Source of the DNA: an uncultured Burkholderiales bacterium
GTDB lineage: Bacteria; Pseudomonadota; Gammaproteobacteria; Burkholderiales; Burkholderiaceae_C
Assembly: GCA_903844385.1 (NCBI GenBank)
Contig: CAIMTJ010000018.1
Coordinates: forward strand, 62,001 to 126,000
DNA: 64,000 bases
Reading direction: 5' to 3'
The stretch's first letter is position 1. Every line of letters begins with the position of its first letter. Shown here in pieces: positions 8,462-17,572 of the stretch. The notes below the pieces were generated by a model. That model had not been told where the DNA came from and made no database searches. It was given only the letters and a program-made list of their open reading frames with translations. A program made the translations under genes and the position numbers.

Positions 8462-9530
8462 GACAAAGGAGAGCCTCAGCAAGACCTGCCATCTAGGAAT
8501 CAGACTGGTTGCATTTGTTTGTGTTCTCGGATTGAACTCATTGAGTGTTCAAGCAAATTCTGATATTTTGGGCGCTGGCGCCACCTTTCCCCAACCCATC
8601 ATCGATACATGGCTCAAAGCGTTTCAAAAACAGCAAATACTCACCGCAGAATATGAAGCGTTGGGGTCAGCGGAAGGAATTAGACGAATCACTTCTCGCT
8701 CTGTTGATTTTGGAGTGACAGACATAGCCCTCACGCAGTCGGAATTGGCACATGACGATTTATTTCAGTTTCCACTGGTGGCGAGCGGAATCGCTCCTGT
8801 CATTAACTTGCCAGGTGTGGATGTCCAAGCTTTGAAACTCTCTGGACCGTTGCTGGCTCGCATCATGATGGGTCACGTTATTGTTTGGGATGACCCAGAA
8901 ATTAAAGCGCTGAACCCGAACTTGGAACTTCCTTCCATACCGATCTCGGTCATACACAGACAAGAAGGTTCTGGCACCACATTTACTTTCACACATTATT
9001 TATCCCAAATCAGCGCCGAATGGGATGCTCGGTTTGGAATTGGTTCTCAAGTGATGTGGCCCATCGGCCTATCAGTCAAAGGCAACCTCGGGATGGCCCA
9101 ACAAGTCAAATTGTTGCCCGGATCGATTGGTTACATCGAATTCATGTACGCCAAGCAATACCAATTGGGGACACCCAGCTTAGGAAATAGCGAAGGGCAG
9201 TACTTGCAACCATCATTGCAATCGTTTACACAAGCTACAAACCAAGCTCGATGGACACGCCCTTCTTTTTATCAAAGTCTCACCAACATGCCTGGCGCTG
9301 GAAGTTGGCCAATTATGGGAGTTTCCTACGTACTTCTTCACAAACTACAAAATGATTCAAAAGATGCGGCAGAAACATTAAAACTGTTAAACTGGATTTA
9401 CACCAACGGATCTGGACTTGCCAAGAGTCAGGACTACATTTTAATTGATGACATCACAGTTTTGACTCGCATTCGATCAGGTTGGGCCCAAATGCGTGAC
9501 ACCAAGGGTCAACTGATTCAGAAGCCTTGA
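8448..9530 (+). CDS. pstS: PstS-like phosphate-binding periplasmic protein
   Basis: 360 aa with a Sec signal (residues 1-36, VQA cleavage). The phosphate-binding loops are recognisable: LGAGATFPQP at the mature N-terminus, ALGSAEGIRRI, VDFGVTDIALTQSEL and RQEGSGTTFTFTHYLS. PstS captures inorganic phosphate for the PstCAB ABC transporter. No pstC, pstA, pstB or phoU is adjacent; it is instead fused by overlap to a porin gene. It could supply a transporter elsewhere or act as a scavenging or sensing protein. The following small secreted protein gene starts 8 bp after its stop. Confidence 0.9.
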   Translation: MSISKTKESLSKTCHLGIRLVAFVCVLGLNSLSVQANSDILGAGATFPQPIIDTWLKAFQKQQILTAEYEALGSAEGIRRITSRSVDFGVTDIALTQSELAHDDLFQFPLVASGIAPVINLPGVDVQALKLSGPLLARIMMGHVIVWDDPEIKALNPNLELPSIPISVIHRQEGSGTTFTFTHYLSQISAEWDARFGIGSQVMWPIGLSVKGNLGMAQQVKLLPGSIGYIEFMYAKQYQLGTPSLGNSEGQYLQPSLQSFTQATNQARWTRPSFYQSLTNMPGAGSWPIMGVSYVLLHKLQNDSKDAAETLKLLNWIYTNGSGLAKSQDYILIDDITVLTRIRSGWAQMRDTKGQLIQKP

Positions 9531-9538
9531 GAGGACAA

Positions 9539-9949
9539 ATGATGAAATCATTCCGTCGAATTTATCTAAATTTACCAATCATTGGGCTCTTGTTGACTTG
9601 TTCGTTGGCCTTTTCAAAAGGTGCTCCTATCACGCATCAAACCGCCAAAGATTTCAAGAATTTAATCATTCAAGGCGAACGGCCTGAAATTGTGGCCTGC
9701 ATGGCTGCCACTTTAAATGAGTTCAAACGCAATAAAACACTTGAAGCTTTTCAATGGAATGACTCGACCTCAAAAACAGCATTGATGCATGAGAAAGAAC
9801 TTGGCGGTCATTTGACCAGAGAAATCACCTTGCAAGCGCGTGCGGTTCAAAGTGGTAAATCATTTTTTGATGTCGTCTCGCCTTTGCAAATAGAGTGTAA
9901 GCAAATTGACGAAAGTTACCCCTCGGTCACAATCACCATCTTACCTTGA
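9539..9949 (+). CDS. Small secreted protein of unknown function
   Basis: 136 aa beginning MMKSFRRIYLNLPIIGLLL, a clear signal peptide (to about residue 27, AFSKGA). AGGAC precedes ATG 9539. Two cysteines remain in the mature part (VACMAAT, IECKQID), perhaps a disulfide. Third gene of the porin-pstS unit and thus likely phosphate-regulated. No family recognised. Confidence 0.65.
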   Translation: MMKSFRRIYLNLPIIGLLLTCSLAFSKGAPITHQTAKDFKNLIIQGERPEIVACMAATLNEFKRNKTLEAFQWNDSTSKTALMHEKELGGHLTREITLQARAVQSGKSFFDVVSPLQIECKQIDESYPSVTITILP

Positions 9950-10123
9950 TCGATCCTCTCGTTTTGGTTTCAGTGCATGGATAGCTAAGAGGATGGGTTC
10001 AATTTGAACTTGTACAGCATGACTCAATGCTGCAACCCCAATTTACATGTTGCCTCCAAACCCAAAATACACCCTTAGCGAATTAACGAGATTAAAAGCG
10101 TTGACTTTACTCAGGTGTAAAAA

Positions 10124-10150
10124 AAGCCAAGAATGTAATATTCTTGGCTT
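10124..10150. terminator. Bidirectional intrinsic terminator
   Basis: AAGCCAAGAAT pairs perfectly with ATTCTTGGCTT across a 5-base loop, flanked by A-run on the left and T-run on the right, between the convergent porin-pstS and TonB units. Confidence 0.85.
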
Positions 10151-10172
10151 TTCAATTTAAATACACTCGCAC

Positions 10173-10733
10173 TTAGAGTCTCAAAATTAACATTTTTAAA
10201 TGCTCGCCGATACGCTCATTGCGATCACTCAAGTAATTAAAAGCAAACAGTCCAACCAACGCAATTGAAATCCCCAAGGCTGTCGCATACAGAGCCGTAC
10301 CAATCCCTGCACTGACACCGGCAGGATCAGACATGCCAGACTTTGAGAGCGCCAAAAAGGTATCGACAATTCCAAATATCGTTCCCAGTAAACCCATCAA
10401 AGGTGCAGCAGTCACAATCGTATCCAAAATCCATAAACGCGCACTCAATTCATCTTTGGCATGAATAAATGCCGCGTCTGCACGGTCTTGCTGCACGGAT
10501 GGCGCATAATTTTTATTTTTATCGTCTATGAGCTTTTGAACCATCTCAGACACCACATCAGAACCCAACAGTGTACTGATTGGGATCTGAGTGGAATCAA
10601 AGCTGGTCATGATGAGCTTTGCACGTCGCAAATTCATACCAGAAAAGATAATTCTCTCGATACTCACCACAATCGCGATGATGGCCGAAAAAATCATCAA
10701 TCCAAAAGAAGCTTGGTGCAAAAATTCAGTCAT
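10173..10733 (-). CDS. exbB: ExbB/TolQ/MotA-type proton channel protein
   Basis: 186 aa with three membrane segments (FGLMIFSAIIAIVVSI near residue 10; TAAPLMGLLGTIFGIVDTF near 108; ALGISIALVGLFAFNYL near 150). The pattern TAAPLMGLLGTIFGIV is diagnostic of the ExbB/TolQ family. ExbB and ExbD use the proton gradient to energise TonB. It is shorter than typical ExbB (about 240) and closest to compact variants. It is the last gene of an exbD-tonB-receptor-exbB operon, 7 bp after the receptor stop, an unusual order with exbB and exbD at opposite ends. Confidence 0.88.
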   Translation of the reverse strand: MTEFLHQASFGLMIFSAIIAIVVSIERIIFSGMNLRRAKLIMTSFDSTQIPISTLLGSDVVSEMVQKLIDDKNKNYAPSVQQDRADAAFIHAKDELSARLWILDTIVTAAPLMGLLGTIFGIVDTFLALSKSGMSDPAGVSAGIGTALYATALGISIALVGLFAFNYLSDRNERIGEHLKMLILRL

Positions 10734-10740
10734 GATTTAC

Positions 10741-13131
10741 TTAAAATTCGGAACTAAAGGTCATACTGACGAAACGTGGAGCACTCACATAATATGTGGG
10801 TATACCACCGCCTGGAGCGCTGGTGTTGACCGTTGTGGTGATGCTGGAGCCACTACCTGAGTTAGCCAACAAATACTTCGCGTTGAAGATATTGGACATA
10901 TTCAAGCGAACTGTAGGTTGCTTAAAGAATGTTCCAGAATCAAAGCGATAACCAGCATTGAAGTCAAACACGGTGAAAGCGTCCAAGTACTCATCATTGA
11001 CGAGCGTGGTGTAACGCTTGCCCGTGTATTTACCGTTCAAAGCAGCCATGAATGGCCCACTGCTGTACTGCATGGATGCACCATACATCCACAATGGTGT
11101 ATCAGGGAAAGCAGAACCAGCAGTCGGTAATGTTGTTGAGACTGATGCTTGGAAATTATTCAAGATCGTGCTTCTGGTGTATGTAGCCGATCCAAATACA
11201 CTCCAGCCATTGACGGGCTTGCTGCCCAATTGCATCTCAAGACCTTTAACTCTGGAGTCACCCACGTTGTAGTCGGTGTAAGAGTTGGTGTCAGGGTTAT
11301 AGCTTTGCGCAATTCGATTCTTAAACTCGACATCAAACAAAGCCACCGAACCTTTGACTGCGTCGGTATTGAAGCGCATACCAGCTTCATAGGACGTGGA
11401 TGTCTCAGGCTGAACAGTTGGGGTGAGCAATTTGTAGCCCGTTAAAGCACCATTCACGAATGAGCCACCAGACACCAGACCCGACAACACAAAGTTGGCA
11501 GGGTCTTTTTGGTTTTGGGACATATTGCCATAGATTTGCAAGTCATCGTTGACTTTGTATTTGGCGCCCAAAGAAGCCAATGGTTTGCTGTAAGTGGTAG
11601 AGATGCCATAGTTTGCGCCCATACCGGAACCACTTGAAGCGTAGTTGGTGAAGTCACGCTTCAAAGAATTGAGGCGCACACCTGGAACAATGTCAAGTTT
11701 ACCAATGGAGATGGTGTCAGTTACAAATGCTGAGTAGGCCGTATTTTGAGTCAAATAGTTACGACCTTGATACAAACTGCCATCATTGTATTTGATCAAA
11801 TTGGTAGCCAACCAAATGTCGCCGATAGCACCGTTGTTATCAACAGTTGTCGCTGGTTGTGTTTGACGATGGTTGGCTTGCTCAATCCAAAGACCTGCCA
11901 AAATCTTTTGGTTCTCCAATGTGTAATTGGCTTTGAACGTGATGCCAGGACGCTTGGTTTCAGTGACGCTACCACGGTAGACGCCAACCGTATCGGTGAG
12001 CTTACCGTTGCGATTGATATCAGCAATGCCGCCGTGGATACCTGTGGTGCCTTCAGCCAAAGTGGTTTGTAAATTGCCACCAGTGCCATAACCATACCAA
12101 TAATAGGGCTCAGCACTGAGGGTCAACTTGTCATCAATTCGAGTTTGCAAACGCGATGTGAATAGGTAGTTCACAAAGGGGTTCAAAGAATAACCGTAAT
12201 ACACATTGGTAGCCCTGACACCTGTCGCAGTTGCACTGCTGGTTCCAAAGTTAGCCGTCGTGTTCTCAGCTCCAGCGGCCAAATGTTGTGGAACATTACC
12301 AGAAAAATCCAGACTTGGATTTTGTGCAAATTCAGCCTTCGTGAGAGTTAAATAGTTGTTGTTGAGCTGATAGTTGTAGAGCAAATTGGTCGTGAGAGAG
12401 GTGTCGTCTGTGAGCTTCCACTCAAAACCCGTATCCACGTGAGACTTGTTACCCTGACCAAAACCTTTGAACTTATTCACCGTTGCGTTGGAGTATGAAA
12501 CATAGGCCTTAAAGGGATGCTCTTTACCAATCACGCCTGTATCCAAGCGCAAGTATGTTCTTTTGAAGGACAAGTCACCCAAAGTCTCAGAAATTCTTCC
12601 GCCAAATTTATCTTTGGGTGAACAACTCACCATACCCACGTTGCCGCCGGATGCTCCTACGTGAGGAGACTCTGTGTCTACAGATCCTTGTGTGATCGAG
12701 ATTTCACAAAGATTTTCTACGTCAGCGTACTCTTGGGGATAGATGGCAAAGTTACCTGAATCATTCACGGGTGCGCCATTGATGGTGTAACCCATCTCAT
12801 CGCTATTAAAACCGCGAACACGCATATTGCCACCAAAAATACCCGTCGAATCGTAGCTGTAAGCATTAACGCCAGGCTCCAAGTTCAACAACTGGAATGG
12901 GTTAGCCGTTGGACGCTCTTTATCAATAGCAGTTTTGGTCACTGTGCTTTTATTTTTTACACCATCTTCATCAATCAACAGGCCATTGCCGACTTGATCA
13001 CCTACACCAGAAATTTTCACGGTTCCAACATTCGTGGGCGCAGATTGTGCCCACGATTGAGAGATGCAACCCGCTCCAATGAGCGCCAAGCTCAATACAG
13101 AGAGTTGAAACACTTGATTCGATTTTTTCAT
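10741..13131 (-). CDS. TonB-dependent outer-membrane receptor
   Basis: 796 aa with signal peptide (SWAQ cleavage near residue 29), a plug domain (NPFQLLNLEPGVNAY, then GNMRVRGFNSDEMGYTINGAPV around residues 75-120) and a large beta-barrel ending FSSEF, the usual terminal aromatic. AGGAG precedes the ATG. Such receptors import scarce substrates (siderophores, cobalamin, and in some bacteria organophosphates). Embedded in its own energising operon next to a phosphate-binding protein, it may handle a phosphorus compound, but sequence alone does not give the substrate. Confidence 0.9.
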   Translation of the reverse strand: MKKSNQVFQLSVLSLALIGAGCISQSWAQSAPTNVGTVKISGVGDQVGNGLLIDEDGVKNKSTVTKTAIDKERPTANPFQLLNLEPGVNAYSYDSTGIFGGNMRVRGFNSDEMGYTINGAPVNDSGNFAIYPQEYADVENLCEISITQGSVDTESPHVGASGGNVGMVSCSPKDKFGGRISETLGDLSFKRTYLRLDTGVIGKEHPFKAYVSYSNATVNKFKGFGQGNKSHVDTGFEWKLTDDTSLTTNLLYNYQLNNNYLTLTKAEFAQNPSLDFSGNVPQHLAAGAENTTANFGTSSATATGVRATNVYYGYSLNPFVNYLFTSRLQTRIDDKLTLSAEPYYWYGYGTGGNLQTTLAEGTTGIHGGIADINRNGKLTDTVGVYRGSVTETKRPGITFKANYTLENQKILAGLWIEQANHRQTQPATTVDNNGAIGDIWLATNLIKYNDGSLYQGRNYLTQNTAYSAFVTDTISIGKLDIVPGVRLNSLKRDFTNYASSGSGMGANYGISTTYSKPLASLGAKYKVNDDLQIYGNMSQNQKDPANFVLSGLVSGGSFVNGALTGYKLLTPTVQPETSTSYEAGMRFNTDAVKGSVALFDVEFKNRIAQSYNPDTNSYTDYNVGDSRVKGLEMQLGSKPVNGWSVFGSATYTRSTILNNFQASVSTTLPTAGSAFPDTPLWMYGASMQYSSGPFMAALNGKYTGKRYTTLVNDEYLDAFTVFDFNAGYRFDSGTFFKQPTVRLNMSNIFNAKYLLANSGSGSSITTTVNTSAPGGGIPTYYVSAPRFVSMTFSSEF

Positions 13132-13186
13132 AATAACTCCTGGTAATTTACAATCAAAATAAAATGGGAAAATACTAGCAATACGG

Positions 13187-13897
13187 TCATTGTTCGGTTA
13201 GGGTGTAATTCATATTCACTGAAAATTCGTGAGAATCCTCACCCATAAACGCCTCTTTGGGAAACGCTGGAAAGTTGGCAGTTTTGATGCTCTTGACGGC
13301 TTCTGAATCTAAAATATTGGAGTGAGAAGTGGTGAGCACACGCACTTCCAACAATTGTCCTGACCGAGTGATCAGCAAAGATAGCGTGACTGTGCCCTGG
13401 GGGCGAGATAGCCTGGCCTCTCTTGATGAAGGATATTTTTTGATCTTTTCCAGATAAGCTTTCAATTCACTGACATAGCTTGCATCAAGAGAGACTGTTT
13501 GCAGCTTGGGTGCAGGTGCAACGATGGGCGGGGCTTGCACAGGAATAGGTGTGGGTGAAGGAGCCTGAACAATGGGCTGCTGAATAGGAGGTTGGGCCTT
13601 GACTTCCTGAGTTTTGGGTGACTCTGGAATATCAACTGGACTAGGGGTCTTGGACGTGGATAATTTGAGCGGTTCTTGCTTAATGATGGGTTGGGGTTGA
13701 ACCTTTTGAACAGGCTCCACTTTAGGAGGTGGTGGCACAGGCGTATCCAAGAAGGCCGCCATTTCATTGATATCGGGCGGCGGTGATGAAATCGGCGCAA
13801 AGTTGATGAGCAGGAGCACGAATGCGCATACCAGCATAGCGCCCGTGTAAGAAATGGGGTCCCGCTTTTCGTAAGTCCAGTTGACGACGGCGTTCAT
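13187..13897 (-). CDS. tonB: TonB energy-transducing protein
   Basis: 236 aa with one N-terminal membrane anchor (GAMLVCAFVLLLINF), a long Pro-rich periplasmic linker (about residues 40-140, PPPPKVEPV and PVQAPPIVAPAP) and a C-terminal TonB domain (YLEKIKKYPSSREARLSRPQ, then LLEVRVLTTSHSNILDSEAV). It couples ExbB/ExbD to the receptor encoded next. ATG 13897 lies 5 bp past the exbD stop; an upstream in-frame extension overlaps exbD and lacks ATG. Confidence 0.93.
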   Translation of the reverse strand: MNAVVNWTYEKRDPISYTGAMLVCAFVLLLINFAPISSPPPDINEMAAFLDTPVPPPPKVEPVQKVQPQPIIKQEPLKLSTSKTPSPVDIPESPKTQEVKAQPPIQQPIVQAPSPTPIPVQAPPIVAPAPKLQTVSLDASYVSELKAYLEKIKKYPSSREARLSRPQGTVTLSLLITRSGQLLEVRVLTTSHSNILDSEAVKSIKTANFPAFPKEAFMGEDSHEFSVNMNYTLTEQ

Positions 13898-13901
13898 GAC
13901 A

Positions 13902-14336
13902 TCATTTCTTTTTAGAAGCAATGGTCATGGAGTCGATCCCATTGGATTTCAACAAGTCCATCACATCGACCAACTGTTGTAGCCTGGAATGCTCATCACC
14001 ATTGATGATGATCACCAAATTCTTTTTCACATCCTCAGGATTCTCACCCGCTTGTGTTTTGAGTCTGATCAATTCAGGCTGCATGGCGCCTAAATTGGGA
14101 TAGGTTTTACCGTCCAGTTGAAACTCGCCATCTTCGGCAATTCCTAAGATGACACGCTTGGGCGGATGGTCTTCGCGCGCTTGGGACGATTGCGGCAACC
14201 GCATTTTTAATCCCAGTGCTGGAATCACATTGATACTGATCAACACAAAAAACACAAGCAAAAACATCATCACATCAATCATGGGGATGATCTCGATGCG
14301 TGTGCGTTTGCGCGCTTGGGTTGGGAATCTTCGCAT
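13902..14336 (-). CDS. exbD: ExbD/TolR biopolymer transport protein
   Basis: 144 aa with the family hallmark IEIIPMIDVMMFLLVFFVL (residues 14-32), including the membrane Asp that carries protons, and a periplasmic domain. First gene of the TonB operon. No ribosome site precedes the ATG; a Pho box-like sequence and a TAAACT -10 place the transcription start at or near the ATG itself, suggesting a leaderless transcript. Confidence 0.93.
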   Translation of the reverse strand: MRRFPTQARKRTRIEIIPMIDVMMFLLVFFVLISINVIPALGLKMRLPQSSQAREDHPPKRVILGIAEDGEFQLDGKTYPNLGAMQPELIRLKTQAGENPEDVKKNLVIIINGDEHSRLQQLVDVMDLLKSNGIDSMTIASKKK

Positions 14337-14342
14337 GCATAA

Positions 14343-14376
14343 AGTTTAGTAAAACCATATGACAAATTCAAGACAC
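14343..14376 (-). promoter_or_regulatory. Pho box-like element and -10 for exbD operon
   Basis: On the minus strand GTGTCTT-GAAT-TTGTCAT (14376-14359) is followed after 10 bp by TAAACT (14348-14343). The predicted transcript would begin at about the exbD ATG, so either translation is leaderless or the site is coincidental. Confidence 0.42.
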
Positions 14377-14954
14377 AATCGCATTTAAGGCGCACCAAAT
14401 CTGTGCACAACCGGGGAATTGATCATCAAGACTAGGGGCTTATTTTTACAAGCGTTCCTCATGTTGCCTTGACAACGAACCTGCTGCTCAAGTCATGTTC
14501 ACCGCTACCCAAACAAGTCCCTGAGCGTTGCAATGGTCATGATCGATTGGTGGTGCTTTGCGACAACAGGCAAGAAAGCTACAAAACCCGACTCGAATGT
14601 TTGAGTTCCTAATAGGATGAACCCAATGGTTGAGGGAGTCCATGATCACTTCAATCAACCGATCCGAGTCTTTCGCCCACGATCAACTGAAAATGGACGG
14701 TGATCCTTGATGAAACAACTGACAACTGTATTTCTCTTCAAAAAACGCTTGCGGTTGAGAGAATGAACGCCTTTTATTTTTTTAATTAGAATACAACTCA
14801 CCATAGCCCTTACGGACAAGGTGTTTGTCACCATATAGGTGCATCAAATGCCGCCTTGAGAGCCGCCATCAAATGCTGAAAACAAACCAGGCCACCCCCG
14901 CCCAGTTTGATGAATTTGTACCGTAATCATCCATTGCGCATTAAAAATACCCCT

Positions 14955-14972
14955 TTGTCATCAAAGTTTCAT
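14955..14972 (+). promoter_or_regulatory. Pho box-like element for Mpo1-like gene
   Basis: TTGTCAT-CAAA-GTTTCAT: two 7-mers at the 4-bp spacing, six and five matches of seven to CTGTCAT. CATAAT at 14994-14999 resembles a -10 but is 21 bp away, farther than usual. Confidence 0.5.
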
Positions 14973-15079
14973 CAAATCAGAGCACATTCATAACATAATT
15001 TCCCGCTGAGCCCATTGCTGAAGACTCACCGAATTGAAAGCCTAAGCTCAATACCAACCCCCTCTAAAAAAGGACAGAG

Positions 15080-15709
15080 ATGAATCATTTTTTTGAAACC
15101 CTGAGAATTCAACGCTGGGATGATCACCGTTATTATCATCACAGCCGAATCAATCAGTCATTGCATTTCATCAGTGCTCTGTCTTTTTTGGTGGCCTATG
15201 TGTATCTCTTCATTGATCCCGTTATTTCTGGACTCATTGGTTGGCTGATCTCTATGGTGACTCGCCAAGCAGGTCATTTCTTCTTTGAACCCAAAGATTA
15301 CGACGTTGTCAACCAAGCCACCAACGATCACAAAGAGTTCATCAAGGTAGGCTACAACATCAAGCGTAAAATCGTATTGATGTCTATTTGGGCTGCAGTT
15401 CCTTTGGCCATTTGGCTTGAGCCTTCTGTTTTCAGCTGGGCGATTCCTGAAGATGACCAAGACAGCTTTGTTCGCATGGTCGGCTTTTATTGGCTTGCCT
15501 TGGGCGTTGCTGGTCTCCTATTTAGAGTAGCGCAATTGATTATTCAAGACAATTTTGTGGTCGCGTTCTCTTGGGCATTTAAGATCATCACCGATCCATT
15601 CCATGACTTGGTACTCTATGCCAAATCACCTGTGTATTTGCTCAAGGGCCAGTTGATTGACCCCATGGAGCACATTCAGATCAACAGCGCGGACGCATCT
15701 CAAGGATGA
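15080..15709 (+). CDS. Mpo1-like (DUF962-type) membrane protein
   Basis: 209 aa with several membrane segments. The N-terminal pattern YYHHSRINQSLHFISAL and the later QAGHFFFEPKD recall the His/Asn-containing blocks of Mpo1/DUF962 proteins, which in yeast oxidise 2-hydroxy fatty acids in alpha-oxidation. A ribosome site (AGGACAGAG) precedes the ATG. It is monocistronic, with a Pho box-like element upstream and a strong terminator downstream. A role in recycling hydroxy-fatty acids freed from lipids would fit the neighbourhood; the family assignment is from motif memory and moderately sure. Confidence 0.55.
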   Translation: MNHFFETLRIQRWDDHRYYHHSRINQSLHFISALSFLVAYVYLFIDPVISGLIGWLISMVTRQAGHFFFEPKDYDVVNQATNDHKEFIKVGYNIKRKIVLMSIWAAVPLAIWLEPSVFSWAIPEDDQDSFVRMVGFYWLALGVAGLLFRVAQLIIQDNFVVAFSWAFKIITDPFHDLVLYAKSPVYLLKGQLIDPMEHIQINSADASQG

Positions 15710-15801
15710 TGATAAGAGTGCTGATAGTTTGATGGGGAGCTGGATCATGATCGCCCCACACTCTCAGCCTAGCGTGATCAACATACAGCCTCAATTTTGA
15801 T

Positions 15802-15837
15802 AGCGGTGAGTCCATCTGGACTCACCGCTTATTTTTT
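15802..15837 (+). terminator. Strong intrinsic terminator
   Basis: A 13-bp perfect stem (AGCGGTGAGTCCA with TGGACTCACCGCT) followed by an ATTTTTTAT tract, located between the Mpo1-like gene and the convergent aminotransferase. Confidence 0.9.
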
Positions 15838-15851
15838 ATCAACTGGCAAAA

Positions 15852-17522
15852 TCAACTGGCAAATCGAGCTCTTAGCAACTCTTTGAGAATGCCTCGACGT
15901 ATGCTCTTGTTGGTTTGGGCTTCGGGTTTCCAAAACCAACCATCCGCCATCATCTTTTGCCCAGCCAAGATCAAGCGACGGGACAATTCCTCAAACTCAT
16001 GTTCACCATAGTTCAAGCTGAAGATCAATCTTCCAGAGCCTACCCAACTCAATGCAATGCCTTCGCGGCGCATATAGTACTGAAGCAACCAATTGAACCG
16101 CGTGGGCGAGTCATACAAAATGGTCCACACGGTCGACATGTTGGCAACTTGAATGGGCAAATTGTGGGCTTGAAGACTCGCGTTGAGCTGATTTGCACGG
16201 TCATCCCAGCATTGGTCCAATCGGGCATACAGCTCCAATACCTCAGGCGTGTCCAAGCGCTTCAAAAACACATTCATCGCCCCCATCACGTAGGGGTGCG
16301 CATTGAAAGTCCCCCTGGCAAAACAGATGTCTGCAGGTCGTTGGGGGTTAAAGCGTTTCATCAATTCAGCTTTGCCACAAATCACTCCAACGGGCAAGCC
16401 ACCCCCCAGGGTTTTGCCATAGGTCACCATATCGGCTTGGATGCCAAAGTACTCCTGAGCACCACCTCTGGCCAGGCGAAAGCCCAAAAAAACCTCATCA
16501 AAAATCAGCACAATGCCTTTGTCGGTACAAACCTGACGCAAGGCTTGCAGCCACGCCGTGTAGGCAGCACGGTCGTAGTGGACATGGCGCGATCCGTCCA
16601 CCAATGTGGAGTCTGTGGGTGCCGCTTGATTGGGATGGAGTGCTTGCAAGGGGTTGATGAGCACGCAGGCGATGTCGGTGCGATTTCTCAGCACTTTGAG
16701 GGTGGACTCGTGCATTTCTCTGAGCGTCAAGGTGTGCTTGGCTGGTGGCATCGGGTTGCCAGGTCCGGGCTGGACATCATCCCACCAACCGTGATACGCA
16801 CCCGTGAAGCGAACAATTTTTTTGCGCGCCGTGTGGTATCTCGCCAGCCTCACCGCTTGCATCACAGCTTCAGTGCCCGACATGTGAAAAGACACTTCAT
16901 CTTTGCCAGAGAGACGGCACAGTCGCTCAACGTTGTCCAAAACACAAGGGTGAAAGGAACCAAGGCTGGGACCCAAGTCGCTTGCAAGCTCACTGCCCTG
17001 GGCGATATTGGACTTGTAAAAATCCAATCCAAACAAATTCACACCATAAGAGCCTGTCACATCCATGAAGCGGTTGCCGTCCATGTCAGTGAGCCAAACC
17101 CCATCGCTGGATTGCCAAAAGGCACCCATTTGGATGTGTTTCAAAATCACCGACTTGAACTGAAAGGGAACACGGTAGTTGCTGGTGAACTGAAGATCCG
17201 AGATCATGGGTTTGGCTTTTTCAGTATGGGCCAAGGTGACGGGGCTTTGTCCCACCAGGTCAGATCCCAAGGCGCTCAAAGCTTGGCGACGGGTATCTTG
17301 AACCGTTTGGGGGGCAGCATCGCACCCAAACCATTGGGACTCATCGTAGGAATAAGAAGGGATTTGACTGGCAAAACGCTTGGACCATCGCACATGCCCT
17401 CCAAGGGATGGGTTTTTGGCAAACGACAATTCCAGCCTCTCCTTGGCCTTGAGCAAACCCCAAGTCACCACAGCCAGACCAATGACGGATTCACTCATCG
17501 TGAGTGGAAAATCTGGGATCAT
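15852..17522 (-). CDS. PLP-dependent class III aminotransferase (GSAM-like) with N-terminal extension
   Basis: 556 aa. The last 430 residues follow the glutamate-1-semialdehyde aminomutase-like pattern: MSGTEAVMQAVRLARYHT, FTGAYHGWWDD, the cofactor Asp in IFDEVFLGFRLARGG, and the Schiff-base Lys in TYGKTLGGGLPVGVI. About 110 residues before it (ending near MISDLQFTSNYR) have no domain I recognise and make it longer than hemL (about 430). AAGGA precedes the ATG. It diverges from the phosphatidylserine decarboxylase with 50 bp between starts. True hemL function is unlikely given the extension and location; a role in an amine-containing lipid head group is speculation. Confidence 0.75.
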   Translation of the reverse strand: MIPDFPLTMSESVIGLAVVTWGLLKAKERLELSFAKNPSLGGHVRWSKRFASQIPSYSYDESQWFGCDAAPQTVQDTRRQALSALGSDLVGQSPVTLAHTEKAKPMISDLQFTSNYRVPFQFKSVILKHIQMGAFWQSSDGVWLTDMDGNRFMDVTGSYGVNLFGLDFYKSNIAQGSELASDLGPSLGSFHPCVLDNVERLCRLSGKDEVSFHMSGTEAVMQAVRLARYHTARKKIVRFTGAYHGWWDDVQPGPGNPMPPAKHTLTLREMHESTLKVLRNRTDIACVLINPLQALHPNQAAPTDSTLVDGSRHVHYDRAAYTAWLQALRQVCTDKGIVLIFDEVFLGFRLARGGAQEYFGIQADMVTYGKTLGGGLPVGVICGKAELMKRFNPQRPADICFARGTFNAHPYVMGAMNVFLKRLDTPEVLELYARLDQCWDDRANQLNASLQAHNLPIQVANMSTVWTILYDSPTRFNWLLQYYMRREGIALSWVGSGRLIFSLNYGEHEFEELSRRLILAGQKMMADGWFWKPEAQTNKSIRRGILKELLRARFAS

Positions 17523-17572
17523 GTAGATTCCTTTTGTTGAAAAGTTCAGTTTTATTACGTTTGGATGAAGAA

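Larger units (their letters stand above)
14337..15079. other. Long intergenic region between divergent TonB operon and Mpo1-like gene
   Basis: 743 bp with no credible open frame or RNA gene. It has Pho box-like elements at both ends (14359-14376 minus, 14955-14972 plus). The middle, about 14400-14940, shows nothing recognised beyond an AT-rich tract near 14770-14800. Confidence 0.6.

Noticed and set aside
15915-17540. 541-aa open frame opposite the aminotransferase
   Set aside because: It is antisense to a protein with clear PLP motifs and has no recognisable domain; codon bias of the real gene opens the other strand.
17523-17572. Possible Pho box between aminotransferase and psd
   Set aside because: The best 7-mer pairs match only about half of the consensus positions.
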